In this document: piece after piece, positions 25,430 to 35,500 of the stretch | Position numbering within the stretch: position 1 is the first letter of the stretch | Layout: every line of letters begins with the position of its first letter | Assembly (NCBI RefSeq): GCF_024437735.1 | Contig: NZ_JANFQO010000026.1 | Location: 1-64,000, forward strand | DNA from: Tahibacter harae | GTDB taxonomy: Bacteria > Pseudomonadota > Gammaproteobacteria > Xanthomonadales > Rhodanobacteraceae | Reading direction: 5' to 3' | Length of the DNA: 64,000 nucleotides | Made by a program: the position numbers and the translations under genes | Notes under the pieces: model-generated | What the model was told of the DNA's origin: nothing | Seen by the model: only the letters and a program-made list of their open reading frames with translations | The model's database searches: none

Positions 25430-26230
25430 TCACTCCGCCATCGGCGGAGCAGCGCGTTCCTCGGCCTTGGCTGCATCCCAGAGCCTGTCCTGCGCGGCGA
25501 GATCCAGCGCGGCCAGGCCGCCCTCGCCGGCCAGCTGCTCCATGCGGCGGAAGCGGCGCTCGAACTTGGCATTGGCGCCGCGCAGCGCGGCGGACACGTC
25601 GACCTTGGCATGCCGCGCCAGGTTCACGCAGACGAACAGCAGGTCGCCGATCTCGTCGCTGAGGCGTGCGGGATCGCCGCCGGCGAATTCGGCACGCACC
25701 TCATCGAGTTCCTCGTGCAGCTTGTCGAACACCGGCGCCGCGTCGGGCCAGTCGAAGCCGACCGCCGCCGCGCGCTTCTGCAGTTTCAGCGCGCGCTGCC
25801 ATTCCGGCAGGCCGCGCGAGATGCCAGCCAGGGCGCTGCGATCGGCCTCGCCGCGGGCGCTGCGTTCGGCGCGCTTGTGCTCTTCCCAGGCGACGGTCTG
25901 CGCTTGGGCATCGGCCACCGCGCTGCCGCCGAAGACGTGCGGGTGACGCCGCAGCATCTTGCCGCAGATCGCCTCCACCACGTCGGCGAAGCCGAAATGC
26001 CCGGCTTCCTGCGCCATCTGCGCATGGAATACGACCTGGAACAGCAGGTCGCCCAGTTCGTCGCACAGCGCCGGCATGTCGTTGCGGTCGATGGCGTCGG
26101 CGACTTCGTAGGATTCCTCGATCGTATACGGCGCGATCGAGGCGAAATCCTGTTCCAGATCCCAGGGACAACCGCCCTGCGGATTGCGCAGGGCGGCCAT
26201 GATGCGCAGCAGCTCGGCTATGTCGGCCAT
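25430..26230 (-). CDS. mazG: Nucleoside triphosphate pyrophosphohydrolase MazG
   Basis: MazG hydrolyses NTPs and dNTPs to monophosphates plus pyrophosphate and lowers (p)ppGpp stress in E. coli. The 266-residue length fits the two-domain bacterial form. The N-terminal domain has NPQGGCPWDLEQDFASI and the metal site EESYEVADAI with ELGDLLFQVVFHAQMA; the second domain repeats it as ELDEVRAEF with DEIGDLLFVCVNLARH. It is last in the leftward nudE-cysQ-mazG group, 18 bases from cysQ. Confidence 0.96.
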   Translation of the reverse strand: MADIAELLRIMAALRNPQGGCPWDLEQDFASIAPYTIEESYEVADAIDRNDMPALCDELGDLLFQVVFHAQMAQEAGHFGFADVVEAICGKMLRRHPHVFGGSAVADAQAQTVAWEEHKRAERSARGEADRSALAGISRGLPEWQRALKLQKRAAAVGFDWPDAAPVFDKLHEELDEVRAEFAGGDPARLSDEIGDLLFVCVNLARHAKVDVSAALRGANAKFERRFRRMEQLAGEGGLAALDLAAQDRLWDAAKAEERAAPPMAE

Positions 26231-26248
26231 GCGGATTCCGGCGGAGGT

Positions 26249-27052
26249 TCAGGCGAACAGTCGCGCCCAGTCGGTGGACGGATCGCCGTAGGCGATGAAA
26301 TCGCCGTTGAGAAGGGATTCGCGCGCATTGCAGCGCAGCGGGTTGCCGGCGAAATCGATCACGCCGCCGCCGGCCTGTTCGAGCACGCACTGGGCGGCGG
26401 CCGTGTCCCATTCCGAGGTCGGCCCCAGGCGCAGGTAGAGGTCGGCCTGACCTTCGGCGATGCGGCAGAATTTCAGCGACGAGCCCAGCGGCAGCTTTTC
26501 GTAGTCGCCGGTGCGCGCCAGCAATTCGGCCTCGCGCTCGCTGCCGTGGGAGCGGCTGCCGGGCACCCGCAGCGGCGTCGCGCGCGGCCGCGTGCGCAGG
26601 CGGCGCGGCTCGGCCGCGGCGCCGGTCTGGCCGAAGGCGCCGCCGCCCTGCCAGCCGAACCACAATTCGCCTGTGACCGGTGCCTGCACCACGCCCAGCA
26701 CCGGGCGCTGCTGTTCGATCAGGGCGATGTTGACGGTGAATTCGCCGTTGCGCTTGACGAACTCGCGCGTGCCGTCCAGCGGATCGACCAGCCAGTAGCG
26801 GGTCCAGCGCGCGCGTTCCAGATACGGGATCTCGGCCGATTCCTCGGAAAGTATCGGCAGCTGCGGCGTCAGCCGCGACAGGCCGGCCAGGATCACCCGG
26901 TGCGAGGCGATGTCGGCCGCGGTCAGCGGCGAGCGGTCTTCCTTGTGCTCGACGGCGAAATCGCTGTCGTAGACCTCAAGTATCGCCGTCCCGGCCTGCT
27001 GCGCCAGCGCGCATACGTCCAGGCACAGGGTTTCCAGATCGGGCAGGCTCAT
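26249..27052 (-). CDS. cysQ: 3'(2'),5'-bisphosphate nucleotidase CysQ
   Basis: CysQ removes the 3'-phosphate of PAP/PAPS, recycling the by-product of sulfate assimilation. The 267-residue protein has the inositol-monophosphatase metal sites: EDRSPLTAADIASHR, PILSEESAE (Glu), and the signature WLVDPLDGTREFVKRNGEFT, ending with EWDTAAAQCVLEQAGG. It overlaps the nudE stop by four bases, so the two are coupled. NudE plus CysQ is a conserved pair in gammaproteobacteria. Confidence 0.96.
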   Translation of the reverse strand: MSLPDLETLCLDVCALAQQAGTAILEVYDSDFAVEHKEDRSPLTAADIASHRVILAGLSRLTPQLPILSEESAEIPYLERARWTRYWLVDPLDGTREFVKRNGEFTVNIALIEQQRPVLGVVQAPVTGELWFGWQGGGAFGQTGAAAEPRRLRTRPRATPLRVPGSRSHGSEREAELLARTGDYEKLPLGSSLKFCRIAEGQADLYLRLGPTSEWDTAAAQCVLEQAGGGVIDFAGNPLRCNARESLLNGDFIAYGDPSTDWARLFA

Positions 27053-27609
27053 GCGCCGGGCCTGAAGCGGCCGGCGAGGTATTCGCGCGCGATGAACAGG
27101 GCGGCGATGGAACGGCCTTCGCTGACTTCCTCATGCCCGAGCAATTTGTGCAATTCGGACAATTTCCACGGAATCACTTCCAGTTCCTCCGGCTCGTCGC
27201 CCTGCAGCCGCTCCGGATACAGCTCCTGCGCCAGCACCACGTGGGTCATGCTGGTCATGTAGGCCGGCGACAGCGACAAGGTGGTGAGTATGCGCAGATG
27301 GCGCGCGCCAAAGCCGACTTCTTCCTTGAGTTCGCGGTTGGCGCCCTGCTCCACGGTCTCGTCGCGATCCAGGCGGCCCTTGGGCAGGCCCAGTTCGTAG
27401 CGGTCCACGCCGACGCCGTATTCGCGCACCAGCAGCACGGTGTCGTCGTCCTGCATGGGTACGATGATGACGGCGCCCAGACCCGAGCCCTTGAGACGCT
27501 CGTAGGTGCGGCGCTGGCCATTGGAGAATTCCAGGTCGACTTCCTCTACGTGCAGGAAACCACTGGTGTCGGCGGTGCGGGTGGCGTGGATCTTGGGGCG
27601 TTCGCGCAT
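27049..27609 (-). CDS. nudE: ADP compounds hydrolase NudE
   Basis: NudE is a Nudix hydrolase that cleaves ADP-ribose, Ap3A and NADH. The 186-residue protein has the Nudix box GLPKGRLDRDETVEQGANRE followed by LKEEVGFGA near residues 95-120, and FIAREYLAG near the end. The start has no ribosome site. A -10 hexamer TAGAAT ends six bases before the ATG, so a leaderless transcript is possible. It is first in the nudE-cysQ-mazG operon. Confidence 0.95.
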   Translation of the reverse strand: MRERPKIHATRTADTSGFLHVEEVDLEFSNGQRRTYERLKGSGLGAVIIVPMQDDDTVLLVREYGVGVDRYELGLPKGRLDRDETVEQGANRELKEEVGFGARHLRILTTLSLSPAYMTSMTHVVLAQELYPERLQGDEPEELEVIPWKLSELHKLLGHEEVSEGRSIAALFIAREYLAGRFRPGA

Positions 27610-27615
27610 GGCCCG

Positions 27616-27645
27616 ATTCTACGCAGAGTCGGTGCAGCTGCGTAG
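27616..27645 (-). promoter_or_regulatory. nudE -10 hexamer inside an inverted repeat
   Basis: The minus-strand hexamer TAGAAT occupies 27621-27616, six bases before the nudE ATG. It overlaps one arm of an 8-bp perfect inverted repeat (CTACGCAG at 27619-27626 and CTGCGTAG at 27638-27645, spacer 11). No good -35 lies at 17 bases; TTGTCT occurs at 22. The repeat may be an operator. Confidence 0.45.
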
Positions 27646-27929
27646 ACAATAAGCCCCCGCGCCGCCCGTTCCTCGCGTGCGAGCGGCGCATGCCGCAAGC
27701 GGGAACAGGCGGCGCGGGCTGCCGGCTTCAGCGCATGTGAGGCCGCGCACGCCCCGGGCCAGAAGGTTTTCCCCGATTGCCGCGGCGGCGGCAGCGGCCG
27801 ATGCTGGGCCCGACGGCGGCCGGCACCCATTCCCCTGCAAGGGCCGCCGTCACCCGCGGCGGCGGCGCAGGGAAGCGTCCCGCGGCGGCCTGGTTTTCGT
27901 GATGCAGTCCGCGATTCGCCGATCGCGTA

Positions 27930-27959
27930 CCGCAGCGGCTGGGAGAACCGCCGCTGCGG
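27930..27959 (+). promoter_or_regulatory. Inverted repeat upstream of the first LuxR-type gene
   Basis: CCGCAGCGG (27930-27938) and CCGCTGCGG (27951-27959) form a perfect 9-bp inverted repeat with a 12-base spacer, 50 bases before the start codon. It may be an operator or a leader hairpin. The rest of 27646-28009 shows nothing else I can name. Confidence 0.4.
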
Positions 27960-28009
27960 CGACAGCCTACCTGCGTGCGGCGTCTCCACCGCCGCAGGCC
28001 AGTCCCTGC

Positions 28010-29134
28010 ATGACCGCTGTTTCCGACCCCGCCGCCCTGCTGCCCGTGATCGACCGCATCTATGCGGCGGCGGCGCGCGAGGTGCCGCTGGATGAAGCCT
28101 TCCAGGCCTTCGCCGAACTGATGGGCGACTTCGTCGCCGCCCTGTTCGTGCACGACCCCGTGCCCGGCGGCGCAGTGATGGAGAGCGCCGCCGGCCTGGA
28201 CCGCCACTGGCCGGGCGAATACAACCGGCGCTGGAGCAGCCGCACCCCGCTGCTGCAGCGCGGCCTGGGCGAACTGATGGCCGGGCGCATCGTCAGCTCC
28301 GAGGACATCATGCCCTGGGACGAGCTGGTCGAAACCGACTACTACCGCGAGTTCTATGCCCCGCTGGGCTGCCGCTACAGCCTGGGCGTCCTGGTCGCCG
28401 GCGACGGCCGCCGCTACGCCTCCCTGGTCACCGCGCGCGGCGAACGCGCCGGCCCTTACCAGGCGCGCCACCGCGCGCTGATCGCGGCAGTGCGCAGCCA
28501 TCTGGGCCGCGCCCTGCACATGCTGGAGTTCTTCGAGGGCGCCACGCTCAGCCTGGACCTGTTCCGCCAGGCCATGGACCAGCTGCCGTTCCCTGTGCTG
28601 CTGCTGGACGACCAGCGCCGCGTCGTCTACGCCAACCAGCGCGCCGCAGCGCGGCTGCAGCAAGGCGACGGTATCGTGGAAAGCCGCGGCCGCCTCAGCG
28701 CCAGCGGCGCCGAGCGCGACAGCTTCGAGCAGGGCTGGAACCAGCTGGTGCAGGACGCGCTGGCCGCCGAAGGCCGCTTCCGCATCCGCGGCAGCGGCGA
28801 TCCGGTTCCGCTGCGGCTGGAAGCGACCCGCATCGGCGTGAGCGGCGCGACCGCGGCCGGCGGCCGCCTGTGGCTGCTGCGCCTGTGCGAGGGCACCTTT
28901 TCCCGGCGCCAGCTCGCCCTGGACTGGCGCACACGCTTCGGCCTGACCGGCTCGGAATGCCGCGTCGGCACCGCCCTGCTCGAACACGGCGATGCGGTCT
29001 CGGTCGCTGCCGCCCTGGGCATGGCCGAAAACACCGTGCGCGCCCACCTCAAGAACATGTTCGCCAAGACCGCCACGCGCAGCCAGGCGGCGCTGGTGCT
29101 GCGGCTGGCAATGGAGGGGCGGCTGGTGGATTGA
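28010..29134 (+). CDS. LuxR-family regulator, three-part (upstream paralogue)
   Basis: The 374-residue protein has an N-terminal sensor-like domain (about 1-190), a PAS-like middle (MDQLPFPVLLLDDQRRVVYA, then NQRAAARLQQGDGIV) and a C-terminal LuxR helix-turn-helix (FGLTGSECRVGTALLEHGD, then VAAALGMAENTVRAHLKNMF). No phospho-acceptor or acyl-lactone-binding signature is visible, so the signal is unknown. It has the same architecture and length as the gene at 42755; the two bracket the giant exported-protein gene. The start is the ATG nearest the conserved region; no ribosome site is evident, and an ATG at 27902 is the alternative. Confidence 0.88.
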   Translation: MTAVSDPAALLPVIDRIYAAAAREVPLDEAFQAFAELMGDFVAALFVHDPVPGGAVMESAAGLDRHWPGEYNRRWSSRTPLLQRGLGELMAGRIVSSEDIMPWDELVETDYYREFYAPLGCRYSLGVLVAGDGRRYASLVTARGERAGPYQARHRALIAAVRSHLGRALHMLEFFEGATLSLDLFRQAMDQLPFPVLLLDDQRRVVYANQRAAARLQQGDGIVESRGRLSASGAERDSFEQGWNQLVQDALAAEGRFRIRGSGDPVPLRLEATRIGVSGATAAGGRLWLLRLCEGTFSRRQLALDWRTRFGLTGSECRVGTALLEHGDAVSVAAALGMAENTVRAHLKNMFAKTATRSQAALVLRLAMEGRLVD

Positions 29135-29407
29135 GTCCGCCGCGCGGATCGCCCGCGCCTGGAGCCCCGCGTGCGCGATGCGGAACCAGGATCAGTGGCG
29201 CGGAATCGTGGAAAGTCCGGAACGTCGCGTACGCGACGGGAAGTGCAGCGCCCGACGCCGGTGCAGCGATGGCGGCCCGCGCCCGTCCTCCTGTCCAGCG
29301 CCGCCATGGAGTGACAGCTGCGCGCGCAGTGCCGCGGATACCGGCGGCCTTTCCGCACACGTGCCGCGCCACACCGCTGCGCGGTCGCCGGTGTTGGGTG
29401 AAGAACC

Positions 29408-29434
29408 AAAAAAAAGCCCGGCACAAGGCCGGGC
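29408..29434 (-). terminator. Intrinsic terminator of the giant exported-protein gene
   Basis: On the minus strand GCCCGGC-CTTGT-GCCGGGC is followed by eight T (29415-29408), about 100 bases after the stop of the 4280-residue gene. This is the best intrinsic terminator in the window. The rest of 29135-29534 holds no supported gene. Confidence 0.88.
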
Positions 29435-29534
29435 CAGAGCCATCCTGGCATCCTCTGACGAGGCTCCCTTGATGGCGCATCCTTGCGCCCTCCGCACGCG
29501 TTGCGACAGCCGCAGGCGCGGCCGCCGCACAGGC

Positions 29535-32500
29535 TTATTCCAGTAGATCCCCCGCCCACAGCAGCAGGCTGCCCGCCGCGCACTGCCAGTCGGCGCCGAC
29601 CGCAGCGGCGGCGTCGCCGCTGAGCTGCAGGCGGCCGCCGGAAGTGCTCAGCGCGAGCACGTCGCTGTCCTGCGGCCAGGACGACCACGCGCCGGCGATG
29701 TCGTAGCCGTCGCGTCCGGCCACGCGCTGGCGCACATAGAGCGCGTCGCCGGCGCGGGCGAACTCAATGGCGAAGCGGCAGCCCTGCTCGGCCAGGCCGC
29801 TCAGCCACAGCTGCGGACGCAGGCCGCGCACCGCGGCCACGCGCAGGCCGGCGACGTGCTGGCCGTCACGGCTGTGCATGGCCAGGCCGGGGCCGGCGGC
29901 GTTGACGCCGTCGCCGCCTTCCTCGAAGCCGTCGCGGAACAGGACCATGTCGGTCTGGTCGCTGGCGCCGGCCGGGCTGCCCGCGGCGCCGGCCGGCGGC
30001 GTCAGGGTCACCGCGTAGATCACGGCCTCGTCCGCGGTCTGCTGCAAAGTGGCCGAGAGCAGGAAGCTGACCGAGCCGCCCGCGGCGATGGTGATGCTCG
30101 CCGGCAGATTGCCGCTGCCGCTGCTGGCCGCGCCGCAGGAACTGCCGCTGCTGGCGGCGCACAGCCAGGTCACGCTGGCGCCGGCGAACTGCGGCGGCAG
30201 GCTGCTGCCCAGGCTGGCCGCGGTGGCGTTGGACGGACCGGCGTTGGCGGCCACGATCAGGTAGTTCAGCACCTGGCCGGCGGCGGCGTAACTGCGGCCG
30301 TCGCTGATGCTCAGGCTGAGGCCGACCTCGGCCGTGGCATTCACGCTGAAGTCCACGGTGCCGCTGATTCCCGCCGCCGCCGCGCGCACGCTTTGCGTGC
30401 CTGGGTTGGCGCCCAGCGTCCAGCCGCCCAGCGTGGCGACGCCGTTGGCATCGGTGTTCACGCTGGCGCCGCTGAGACTGCCGCCGCCGCCGAGCAGGCT
30501 GAAGCTGACCGCGACGCCGGCAACCGGGTTGGTGCCGTCGGTGATGCGCACCGAGGGCTGCGTACCGGGCAGGGCCGCGCCGGCCACCGCGCTGGCGGCG
30601 ATGCTGCCGTTGGCGGCGATGCTGTTGGCCGACGCCGGCGCGATCACCAGCGTGCCGCTGGCCGAGCCTTCGTAGTTGGGATCGTTCACCGTAGCGGCGA
30701 CCGCATAGCTGCCCACGGCCTGCGGCAGCACGGCGCTGCCGTTGTAGCTGACGGCGATGCTGCCGCTGAGCGTGGCCGTGCTGGCGGCGGTGACCGCGGT
30801 CACTGCGCCGAAGGTCTGGCTCAGGTTGCCCAGGGTGACCACCGTGCCGGCCTTGGTGATGACCAGGGTCGCGCTCACCGGCGGCGCGGTGTAGTTGCCT
30901 TCGGCCGGATCCAGCGACACCTGCACCAGATAGCTGCCCGCATTGCGCGGCAGCGGCGTGGCGGCGCCGTTGTACAGCACGACCAGACTGGCCGGATCGG
31001 CCGGCACATCGCCGTCCACCGACGCCGTGCCCGCGCGGTCCAGACCATCGTAGGGCGCAGTCGGCGGCAGGCTCAGGCCCAGGCTGACGGGCTTGGGCGC
31101 GATGCGCAGCGTGGCGCTGCTGGAGCCGCTGAAGTTGCTGCCTTCGCAGCTCGCGCTGACCAGGTACTGGCCCGCGTCCACCGGCGGCGTGCCGTTGCCG
31201 CTGCCGGCGCCGTTGTAGTCGAGGCTGCACACCGCGGCCGTATCCATCGCCAGGCTTGCGCTGCTGCCGTGGGCGGTGCCGTCGTAGACGAAGTCCAGCG
31301 GGCCGAAGGTGACGCCGGACGGCGCGCGGCTGATGGTCAGCGTCGCCGTGGCCGGCGCGCTGCCGGCGTAGTTGGGATCGCTGATCGTCGCCGTGACGCT
31401 GTACTGGCCGGCATCCACCGGCGGCGTCGCGCTGGCCGGATAGACCGTGGGCGCGATGCCGGCATAGCTGACCGTGTAGCTCAGCCCTGCCGGGGCGGCC
31501 GTGGTCGCGGTCACCGCCTGCGGCGCGCCGTTATAGCCGCGGATCAGCGCGCCGCCGACGGCGCCGTCGATGCTGATGGCCGCGCTCGCGGCCGCATCGA
31601 CGACAAGGCTGGCCGTGGCCTGGGCAACAACATGGTCGGTGCTGGTCGTCGCCGCACGCACCAGGTAATTACCCACTGCAGCCGGCGGCGTGGTGCTCTG
31701 CGCATACACCGTGGGCGCGACGCCTTCGTAGGTGACGGCGTAGCTCAGCCCGGCCGGCGTGGTGGTCGCGCTGACCGCGGCCACGCTGGCGCCGCTGTAG
31801 CTGCGGTGGATGCTGCCGTCGGCCGTACCGTCGTCGTCGGTGAGTGCGATGGCCGTGCCGGCGGCCGGCGCGATGGTCAGCACCGCGCTGCCGCTGCCCT
31901 GGTAGTTCGGATCGCTGATGCCGGCGACGACGACATAGCTGCCGGCCGCGGTCGGACAGGCGGCGGCGCCGTCGTAGCTCAGCGTCGTCGCAAGCCCGGC
32001 CGGATGGGTGACCACGCTGGCGCAGCGCGGCGTGCCGTCGTAGCCCTGGCTCAGATTGCCCAGGCTCAGCGTGGCATTGGCGGCGTTCACGACCAGCGTG
32101 CCGCTGGCCGAACCGGAGTACAGCGCGCTGAAGGCCTGCGCGCTGACGCTGTAGCTGCCCGCGTCGGTCGGCGCCGTGGCGCTGGGGCCGTAGACGGTCG
32201 GCGCGATGCCGCTGTAGCTCAATGCCACCGCAACGCCGGGCGGATCGGTGTTGAGCGCGGCCGCGCGCGGGCTGCCGTTGTAGGTCTGGGTCAGGTCGCT
32301 CAGAGTGATGGCGACGCCGCGGGCGCTGATCTCGATGATCTGGTTGCCCAGCGAGAACAGCGTGGTCTCGGTCGCCGCGTCGACCAGCGCGGTGCTCAGG
32401 GTGTACTGGCCCAGGCGGTGGTAGACGCTGCGGTCGGCCATGGTCGCCGCGTAGCCGTCGCCGATCTGGCCGCCGTTGGCCGGCAGGTAGCTGGCGACGA

Positions 32501-35500
32501 GGTCGCTGCCGCTCTGGCTCCACACCAGCGGCACGTAGCCGCTGCCGTCCTGGCGCGCGAAGTCGACATCGGCCGGCGCCAGCACGGCGCCGCCGTTGTC
32601 GTGCAGGCGCAGGCGCACCTTGGCCGGCGGGGGCAGGCGGCCGCCGCTGTTGCTTAGCACCACCGCGCCGAACAGCGGCGTTTCCGCCGCGGCCACGTCG
32701 GGGCCGGCGTGGCCGATGCTCAGCGCCGGCACCGTGGTGACCAGTTCGCTGCGGGCGAACAGGTGATCGTCCACGCTGCCGCGCACTTCGGCCTGGATGC
32801 GGTATTCGCCCGGTTCCAGGCGCAGCGCCAGCGGCACGTTCAGCGGCGTGCCCAGGCTGGGCGCGGGCTGATCGTTGGCCGGCAGGTTGGGATAGCGCAG
32901 GAATACCGCCGCGCGGCCGCCGGCGGTGCCGGTGGTCTTGGCAAAAGCCAGGCTGAAGTAGCCGGACGGGCAATCCGCCGCGTTGCCGTCGCCGAACTGC
33001 ACACAGGCGTCGACATCGCCGGCGCTGATCGGATCGGCATTGCCGTCGTCGATGCGCACGATGGCGAAGCGCGTATGCACGGGCTGGGCGGTGGGCTGGC
33101 CGCTATTGGCCAGGGTCGCGGCGAAGCCGGTGACGTAATCGCCGAACAAGGTGCGCGCCGGCCCGCTCAGGCCCAGGCTCAGGCCCGAGGCGTCGCTGAC
33201 CACCAGCGTGCCGCTGGCCGAGCCCTGCCAGTCCGGTGTGTCCACGGTCGCGGTCACGCCGTAGCTGCCGGCGGCGGTCGGGCCGCTGTTGGCCGGGGTG
33301 TAGTCCAGGCTGTACGGCAGCGCCGGCACCGTGCTGACGCTGGCATCGACATGCAGGCCGGTATACGGCTGCTGCAGATTGCCGAGAGTGACCTGGGCCT
33401 GGCCGCGGCCGACCACGCGGGTCAGCGTATCGCTGGCGTAGAGCGTGTTGGGCGCAGCCGCGCCGCGCACGCCCAGGGCGGCGGTATACGTTGCAGCTTT
33501 GTGGAATACCACACGGAAGCTCACTTCGCCGGCATAGCCCGGGCTGAAATCGAAGCCCGCATCGCCGCCGTTGTCGCCATCGACCAGGTCGCAGCCGGCC
33601 GCATCCAGGCTCAGCGCATACGGATAGGTGGATGAGCCGTCGAAGTTGTATTCGATGCTCAGGTCCGCCGCCGTGGCCGGCTGGGCCGGGCCGGTGCTCA
33701 CGCACAGGCGCTGCTGTTCCAGGCCGGCGATGGCGCCGGCGTTGTTGTGCAGGCTGGCGAAGAAGGCCGCGGGCTCGCCCACGCGCAGGCCGCCGGCGGC
33801 GGCGGCGAGGTCGACCGAGCGGCCGGCCGTGCTGGACGCGACCTGGCTGAGCAGGTTCGCCGCGGCATACAGCAGTCCGCTGGTGCTGCCCTTCACTTCG
33901 GCGGTCACCGCGTAGCTGCCGGCGGCGCTGAAGTTGGCGTTGAAGTAAGTGGTCGCGTCATAGCCGGCCGGCAGGGCGAAGCCGCCGCCCGGACCGAACA
34001 CGGCACAGCCGTTGCCGTCCAGCGACAGCGGCGCGAACGGCCCGCTGCTGCCGGCGCCGTAGCCCAGGCTCAGGTCGGCCGCCGTCGCCGGCACGCCGTT
34101 GCGGGTGACGCAGTACGCCACGCTGACGTTCTCGCCCAGTGCCGTGCCCTGGTTGCGCAGGCGTGCGGTATAGGCCGTATCGACACCGACTTCGACGCCG
34201 CTGCCGGGCCCGTTGAGGCTGAGCTGCGTATCCGTGCCCGGCACCACCGCGGCCACGCCGGTGACCACGCTGTCGCTGCCGTACAGGTCGGCGCCGGTGT
34301 TGCTTTCGGCGCGCAGGCGCAGCGTATAGCTGTCGGCGGTGGCGAAATGCACACGCAGGTTGCGCAGCAGCGCGCTGTTGCCGGCCACGGCGTAGCCGCC
34401 GTCGGGCAGCGGTCCGTCGAGCTTGAACAGCAGGCCGCCGTTGGGGCCGGTGCCGAAGTTCTCCGCCGCGACGAAGCTGCCGCCGCTGCCTTCGTCGGCC
34501 TGCACCGCGAACAGGTCGGCCGCACTGATGGCGCCGCCGCTGCGGGTGATTTCCAGCAGGAAGCGCGCATTCGCCGGCAGCGCCTGCGCGGCAGTGTTGT
34601 CCAGCCGCGCGAGGTAATGCGCGGCGCGGCCGACTTCGACACCCGCGGCGGGGCCGTCCAGATCCGTGACCAGGGTGGAACCGGTGATGCGCAGCCGGGC
34701 GGTAGCCTGGGCGGAGTAATTCGCACTGTCGACCGTACCGCAGACTTCGTAGTCGCCGGCATTGACCGGCGCCAGCGTGCTGCCGGCGCAGGCGTCGCCG
34801 CTGCCCCCGGCCGCGCCGTAGCGCAGCGCGACCGCGGGCGCACCGTCGCAGGCCGGCGCGGTGGCGCTGATCGCCGCTGCGCAGCTGCTGCTGGCCGCGG
34901 CCGGCCGCGGCGTGCCGTTGTAGGTCTGCTCAAGATTGGCGAAGACGATGGCCGGCGCCGCGCGCGTGATCTGCCACTGGCCGGCGCTGGCCGAACTCAG
35001 CACGGCACTGAGGTTGGGATCGCTCAGGCTGGCGTTCCAGGGGTAGCTGCCGGCGTTTGCCGGCGGACTCGGCGCGGGGCTGTAGTCGATGGCGATGGAA
35101 CCGGGCTGCGGTGCACCGGACAGCGCCTGGCTGGGCGTCACGCTCAGTCCCTGCGGCTGGCCGCTGTAGACCGCGCTGAGCGCGCCGGACACGGCCAGTG
35201 TGATCGGCTTGCGTTCCACGCTGTAGGGCGTGCCCGCGCCGCTGGCGATGGTGTAGTCGCTGTCGTTGACCGCGGCGCTGGCGTTGTAGCCGCCGGCCAG
35301 GGTCGGCGCCGCGGCACCGGCGGCGAAGCTGCTGCCGTCGTTGGGACCGTCGCCGGCGCTGTAGCTCAGCTCCACCTTGCCGGCCAGCGCAAGGCCGGTC
35401 AGGTCGTTTGCCGGCATCACGCTGAAGGCCAGCGGCAGGCTGGCGCCGTCGGCATAGACGGCGCCAGCGCCCGCATAGCTCACGGCCAGCGGCTGCTTGA

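Noticed and set aside
29856-32657. Plus-strand open frame of 933 codons opposite the C-terminal part of the giant gene
   Set aside because: Same composition artefact; repetitive GRA/AVQ text and no ribosome site.
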